Source: Strongylocentrotus droebachiensis (taxonomy: Eukaryota > Echinodermata > Echinoidea > Camarodonta > Strongylocentrotidae). From it: a DNA stretch of 64,000 nucleotides. Both the position numbers and the translations under genes were made by a program. The stretch covers positions 248,001 through 312,000 of the forward strand of contig JAVYIG010000410.1 in the NCBI GenBank assembly GCA_035222895.1, read 5' to 3'. The notes below the pieces were generated by a model, which was given only the letters and a program-made list of their open reading frames with translations, was not told the origin of the DNA and did no database searches. Shown piece by piece: positions 39,020 to 46,000 of the stretch (position 1 is its first letter; every line of letters starts with the position of its first letter).

Positions 39020-39181
39020 AATATGTGCGTGTTCGTCTGTAATTTTCCCTTTCTGTATCTCTGCCTCTTTTTGTGACATCTGTCAACGTTTTTCTTTCCT
39101 TATCTGCCTCTCTTTTTGTGTAACTCTGTGCGGATCTTTCTCTTTCTATTTCTTTCTCACCCTCCTTTATCTCTCTCTCTC

Positions 39182-39216
<35 letters not shown>

Positions 39217-42200
39217 TTCCCTTCTTTCTTTCTCTCACCCTCCCCTCCCTCTCCCTTCTCTCCATACCTTCCCTCTCTCCACCCCCTTCATCCTTCCCTT
39301 CTTCCTCCTTCCCTTCTTCCTCTTCTCCCTCTCAGCCGTAGCAATCGAGATCGTACCGGTGGCTGACTTCGAGGGGACATCGTTTCCCTCGGGCGACTCC
39401 ACGTCGACGACGGATGACGCGAAGATCTCCATCCCTACCGTGGTCCTCCCCGAAAACGCAACTGGTAAATACTTTTTTTTAAGGGGGGGGGGGGGGTCAA
39501 AATCAATTTCCTATTTTTCGATAACTTATACTTTTGTTAACCAGTTATTATCGCAAAGTACATACAACGTTTCTTATTTATGAACAAAAAAGGAACAATA
39601 ATTGTGTATGACTTTCCGGACGGTAACCGAAAAACTTACGTTGTTAGATTTTGATTGCGTATACATGATCTAATACTTTTGATTTGAGTTAACATTTTAG
39701 TTACCCCTACCCCCCCCCCCCCCACACACACACACACACACACACGTTTGATCTTTCTAAACCGTTTTCTAATTTTAGAATGAATCCAGGGCGATTGACA
39801 AAAGGGTCAAAAGTTACAAAATTGTAGATATTATTTATCTATTGATTTATGGCCATCTTTTATTTTCATTAAATGTCTTCGATCCGTTTTGGTTTCAGGT
39901 CACTTGGTGTCAGTGTTTATCCTTCATACAACACCACCCCCTCTTGGTGGAAACCTAGTCGAGAACACTGGGTAAGTGGACTGACTTATGCTATGGTCAC
40001 ATTACCCAAAAGTAGCCTGCTCGGCGGCCGAGCGGCGAGTTTTTAACTAATTCTGCCCGGCGGCTGCCCGGCCACCGAGCGGCGGCCGCCCAGGCACCGC
40101 TCGTTTTTAGGGCATCGCTCGGTCGCCGCTGAAGTTTAAGCGCGGAGTTAAAATTTGGGCGGCGCCTGCTCATTTTTCACTCGCCGACCAAAATACGCTC
40201 GGTGCCTGGGCGGTCGCCGCTCGGGCACCGACCTAATTGCTGGGCGATGCTTAATTCCAGCAGCGACCGAGCAGGCTACTGATCGGTCGGTCGCTGCTCT
40301 GATTTGTGACCATAGCTTTATCTACATGATCTCTTTGGCAAATAGCTCTTAAAAAATTTAGGAAGAATCACCTGTTAGCAGATCACCTGTTGTATAGACC
40401 ATTTTCACGAGTTTTAACATGTATAAAAATTAACAGTTTTAGGCGGCATTTGAAATGTAGAATGGCCACCTTCAATATGGCGAAATTACTTTTTGCAAAG
40501 GGCATCTAAAGTGTAAAAGAATGCTTACTATGACGACAATTCATCTGTTTCTTTTGTTAATTAGTTAGTTAGAGTTTTCATTTGTTTGTATAAATTGCCC
40601 TTTAACAATCGCGTATGTGTATTTTCTATCTAGATCTAACGTTAGTTTTGAACTCAACAGCCAGGTTATAAGTGCTAGTGTGTCATTGGCTAATGACGGC
40701 GCTGTCTCCTTCAGCGAACCAATCACGATTGTTTTGAGAAACAACCAGGTAAGCCAATTATCAGGATATACGCATGAAAGAGAACGAGGCAATAATTAAT
40801 GACACAGTCAGCTCGTAAAATTCCAAGTTTAATTCTAATAATAACCATCATTACTCATTTCTTCAATCCTACCATATTGCATATTCATTTTTCAACAAGT
40901 ATTTTTTGTTTGTTTAGTATATTAAATTCTGTTAACCTTTTTTGATGAAAATGAAGGTGTTTTTTTTAGCTGCCTTCAAGCAAAGAGTAATCATAATAAA
41001 ACTATTCTCATTATCTTTTATTAATAGTTGGCTTCTGGTGCTAACACGCCACTGCTTCAGTGTTAATGCTAAGGGTTCAAAATCATATTATACTTTAAAT
41101 GCAGTAAGGATAAAGATCACAGATTATTCATATTGTATGATTGTTTATTTCATTCTGTTTCATAATTATACAGGAAGACAGCTCCCAAAATTCATCACTG
41201 TGTGTCTTTTACGATTTCTCCGCTGATAAGTAAGCACTTTGTCTCATTATTTGTATGTATTTTCCTTTTCCACTGGGCGCAGTATGAGAGCGGTGTCTCA
41301 ACCAAATTTAACTACCATGTATTCAGATCAAAACTCTGAATAGATAGGTAATAAATACATACATCGTGACGAGATTTTTCTTTTTTTGTTTGTTAATTCT
41401 ACCCTAACATTTTCCAACACAAGGCGAGGTATCATGAAAGATCGCATGAAGGCCCTCAATAAGTTATAATAGTATTGCCGTAGCTCGGTTAAAAAGAAGT
41501 CCTGATGAAAAATGTCATAGTTGATGCTCAGTCTATGCACTACCTTGATGATCTTATGCTACTTTTCATTTCTCTAGTAACACAGGGGCGTGGTCAACCG
41601 AGGGGTGTCGGGCAAGTGACGTGAACGCTACCCATGTCACGTGTTCATGTGACCACCTGACAAATTTCGCCATTTTGCTGCAAATAAATGACATTAAGGT
41701 AAATGCTCACTAGGCATCGATCCTGCAGCCATTTTTCTTTCAAATTTACCTAAATTTCTTGTAATAAATAAAAGATTAAATTTGGGAAGGTTAGCGGGGA
41801 AATGATGTTGAATAATGTAGTAAAGAAAAACAAATAGAAAAAAAAAACAACAACATTATTTACATCATTACAATTTAAAATTTGAAATAAACCTCTCACA
41901 GGCATTAATCTTTGAATCATGTTAATACATTTATGGTTCCAGGAATGTTGCTCCTGAGAAAGGGGCATAGACAAATAAAGTTATAGTTGCCCTAAAATAA
42001 TTTGGTTATGGATTGTGTATCCTTTGGAGTAAATTATTTCAATTAATACACTTTCACCCCCCCCCCCTCCCAATCCTAAAGACAGACTCTCGCCCCTTAA
42101 TATTTTTTTGTCAAGTTTCGTTATCTTATTTTCTTATTTTTCACTCAGATTTCAGAGAAAGATCAGTTGATTCTTCAAATCATCTCTCAAGTTGGGATTG

Positions 42201-43004
42201 GCCTATCCCTCATCTTTCTGACCGCCGGCTTCATTGTTATGGTAGCCGCGCTAAAGTGAGTTTTCAATCTTATTATATCTCATTTATATTGTTATTTCTT
42301 GAAGTCCGTCGTATTCGATGATGACGACGACAATGACGATGACGCAAATAACGAACGGATGTATAGAATTGAGTGTGTACATGTCAAACGGAAGAGAAGG
42401 GAAAGTATAATCCTTACTTGCAGGATTTTTGAAAAAAGATTGTTCTTTGAAATGGAGCCATGATAAAAATAGGTGTGTTAACTCCTTGTAAAACTATATG
42501 GCCCGAATTCACAAAGGAAGGTTTGTCGACAAACCAGGTTTTCGTACGTCATACGACGCGTTTTGACGCGGTTTTTACAAACCTGGTTTGTAAAAAACAA
42601 AAGGAGGTTTGACGAAACAAAAGGAGGTTTGTCGACAAACCTCCTTTGTGAATTCGGACCTATGAGTCCCTCTATACGGGTCCCTTTATACAGGGACCTA
42701 TATAGGTCCTTCGGAGAGGACCTATAGCCGTCGGCCGTCTGTTTGCTTACTTACAAGCATTTATGCTTTCTAAGCAACCAGGTAAAATAACCACCACCAC
42801 TTGAGTAAACGCCCTTCTGTCTCTCAATTATAGATGATTTATGTTTCAAGTTCTCTCCATTTTAGTTATTTCATGAAAAAACTATGTTTTTCTTTGGAAT
42901 TTCGGGAACATTAGATTTCGTTTTGTCCTAGATCTGTTTTGTACAATCTGCATGCCTGTAATGTCCATCTACTTGTCAATCCTTTTCTCAATAATAAAAT
43001 TAAC

Positions 43005-43065
<61 letters not shown>

Positions 43066-46000
43066 TTTTTTTGGGGGGGGGGGAATAGATTCGCATCGTG
43101 TTATGCGCGCACAAAATAATAAATTAATATTTCATAGCGCTGTTATTAAATACTGATGACATATTTTATTTTCCAATCGCCCTCATGTTTCACCATCGAT
43201 AATACAGATCTTTGCATAATCGAGAAGCAGCCATTATTCACCTTAATCTCATGGGAGCTATGATCATAGGTCACCTCATCTTTCTCATCGGTATTGATGA
43301 CGTCTATGATCAGGTACTCTTTTTGTTGGTGAATTTTATTTCAGAACTTATTATCGGTATAAAATTTATTTGACTGGAAAAGGAAAAAAAGACAGATTTT
43401 TTTAAATTTGAAAATAGGCTAAGATATTTTCAGTGGAGAACGGTGGATGGGTGAATCATGCAGAAGTCACCAATAATTATAAAGAGTAACATTTCAACAT
43501 TAAGAGATAATACTAATATAGATAGTAAATTAAAATCATTGCTTTCCCTGTTTTGTCCATTTTGCAATGGTATTGATACGGAGAGTACTATTTGAGGCTT
43601 TTAAATGTTTTATAATTATGTTATTCATATCTATCATTTATAAATATGTCCCATTTTGATAAAGATTATTTTGAACCTTACTCTTGTTATATTGGCCCAT
43701 TGCGTAATAAACCATCACGCCAAGTCCGGTTTTATTACATAATATTATTTACCGGGTATATTTATGAATATGAACAATGAATATTCTAAACGTTGTGTTT
43801 TTGTACACCCCTATGTTTTAAATGTTCACTCTCTGTTTTGTCGACATCAGAAACGATGCAAGGCAGTTGCCATGTTGCTTCATTTCTTCTACTTGGTGAC
43901 CTTCTTTTGGATGCTCATGGAAGGGGTTCACATCTACTTCCGGGCCACGCGGGTCTTCAAGAGCACCAAATCTCAGCTCAAGATATTCCACGTATTTGCA
44001 TGGGGTAACCATTTATGTATACAGTCAAACCTACTTTAATGACCACCTGTATAGAAAGACCACCTGTCCATTAAGACTACATTTCTCTTGAATATGGTTT
44101 CGCATTATAACCTGTATGTACTAAAGGAACCTGTACATACAGGTAAACACCACCTGCCTATAAAGACCACTTTTCATGTTTCCCTAGAGCGGTCTTTATA
44201 TACAGGTTTCACTGAACCTTAATAAAAAATGAAAACGGGGATTTTTTCATGGTAAATTAATTATGCAAGGGCCTAAAAACTTTCGTAAATGTTTTGTATA
44301 ATCGCTGTCACGGAACATGTATACAAAAAATTGTTTTACACAAATTGAAATAAGAATTAATAAATACACACCTTTGCATAATGTTATTTTTAAAACGATG
44401 GATTGTATAGTTGATAATTTACAAAACACTTTAATCCTATCTATCTTTCTGATACAATTTAAAGCTCATTATGGTCTTGTTCCGTTCCACTATAATTATC
44501 AAAAGATACAAAGATACAGGGGAGATTGACAACCAAACTAAAAAAAAGTGAACGATTGTTAAAGATATAGATCGGTAGTGGTAAAATTGCGGTTCAAGTG
44601 TTTTGGGTGCAAAATATTCATTCAATATTGTTTAGATATTGCCTTCGGAGATTTAGATGGCAATACTTTAACCTAAATTCGCAAAAAAGCAGAAATATAT
44701 GCCCAAAATGTTCAATGTTAAAGTGCTTTAGCGATACCTATCCAGGCCGGATCGATATGATAATTTACCAAATATATCAATTAGTAGGCGGTTTCCCGGC
44801 AAAATGTGTATCATCACGTATATTAGTCAAAACATATTCTTTCACATGATTAGTAATAAGAGCTCTCATTTCATTTTTTGAGAGAGGGGGGGGGGGGGCG
44901 TTTTTAAAACTGGTCTATACCTTTAAATGCTGTATATAATTTCCAGTATCAGATATTTTCTTTTCTTTTTTAATTTGATATGTAGGTACTCCGGGTCTGA
45001 TAGTCATGATCACAGCCCTGGTCAACATCGATTTCTACGGGACAGAACAGGCGTGCTGGCTCTCCAGAGAGAGGGGTGCCATCTGGGCCTTTGCTGGTCC
45101 TGTCGTCTTTGTCATAGCGGTAAGAAGTGAAATAGTGGTTAGACGAAGTGGTAACTGTATTATGAAGTCTAGGGTTCGAATCTCTCCGAGTCTGCTGGCT
45201 CTCCCGAGAAAAGGGTGCCATCTGGGCCTTTGCTGGTCCTGTCGTCTTTGTCATAGTGGTATGAGGTGAAATAGTGGTTAGACGAAGTGGTAACTGTATT
45301 GTGAAAGTTAATGGTTCAAGTCTCCCACAATGAAAATACAGAATAGGCCTTCACTAGTTATGTAGTTTAGGGTTCGAATCTCTCAGGCCTGATGGCTCTC
45401 TCTAGAGAGAACTGTGCAACCTGGGCTTTTGTAGGTCCTGTCCTGTTCGTCATTGGGGCAAGTTTTCTAAAAAAATAATAATCAGTTTTTAGACCAGGTA
45501 GTACTGTAAAACGAAGTTTAGTGCTGGGGCGAGTTTCTCGAAACTGTCATAAGTCTAAGTTCGTGGACATCCCATAGAAACGTGAGGTAATTCTATAACA
45601 CACGTATCCATGGGATGTCCAAGAAGTTAGACTTATGACGGTTTCGAGAAACGGCCACTTGGTATTTGTTACCAGTGGCTACACCTAGTGGTAATGACTT
45701 ATGAAAAATAACAAAGGAAGACTATTTCTGAGTTGATGAATTTGAAAGACACCAACCTTATGTCACAGTAATTTTAGAGTTTATAACCACACGCTACGTG
45801 TTCTACTTATTGCTGTTTATTGTCATTTTCCATGTGCCATTTTTTAGATGAACATCATTGTGCTGGTAATTGTGTTGCAGACGTTCCTAACGATCAAGTC
45901 CATCAACAGCAAATCAAAGTTTGAACAAGCCAAGTGAGTATATTCTATAAACCTTCAAGTCTGTTTCTATCGCATTTCCGTCATAGCATTACTTATCTTT

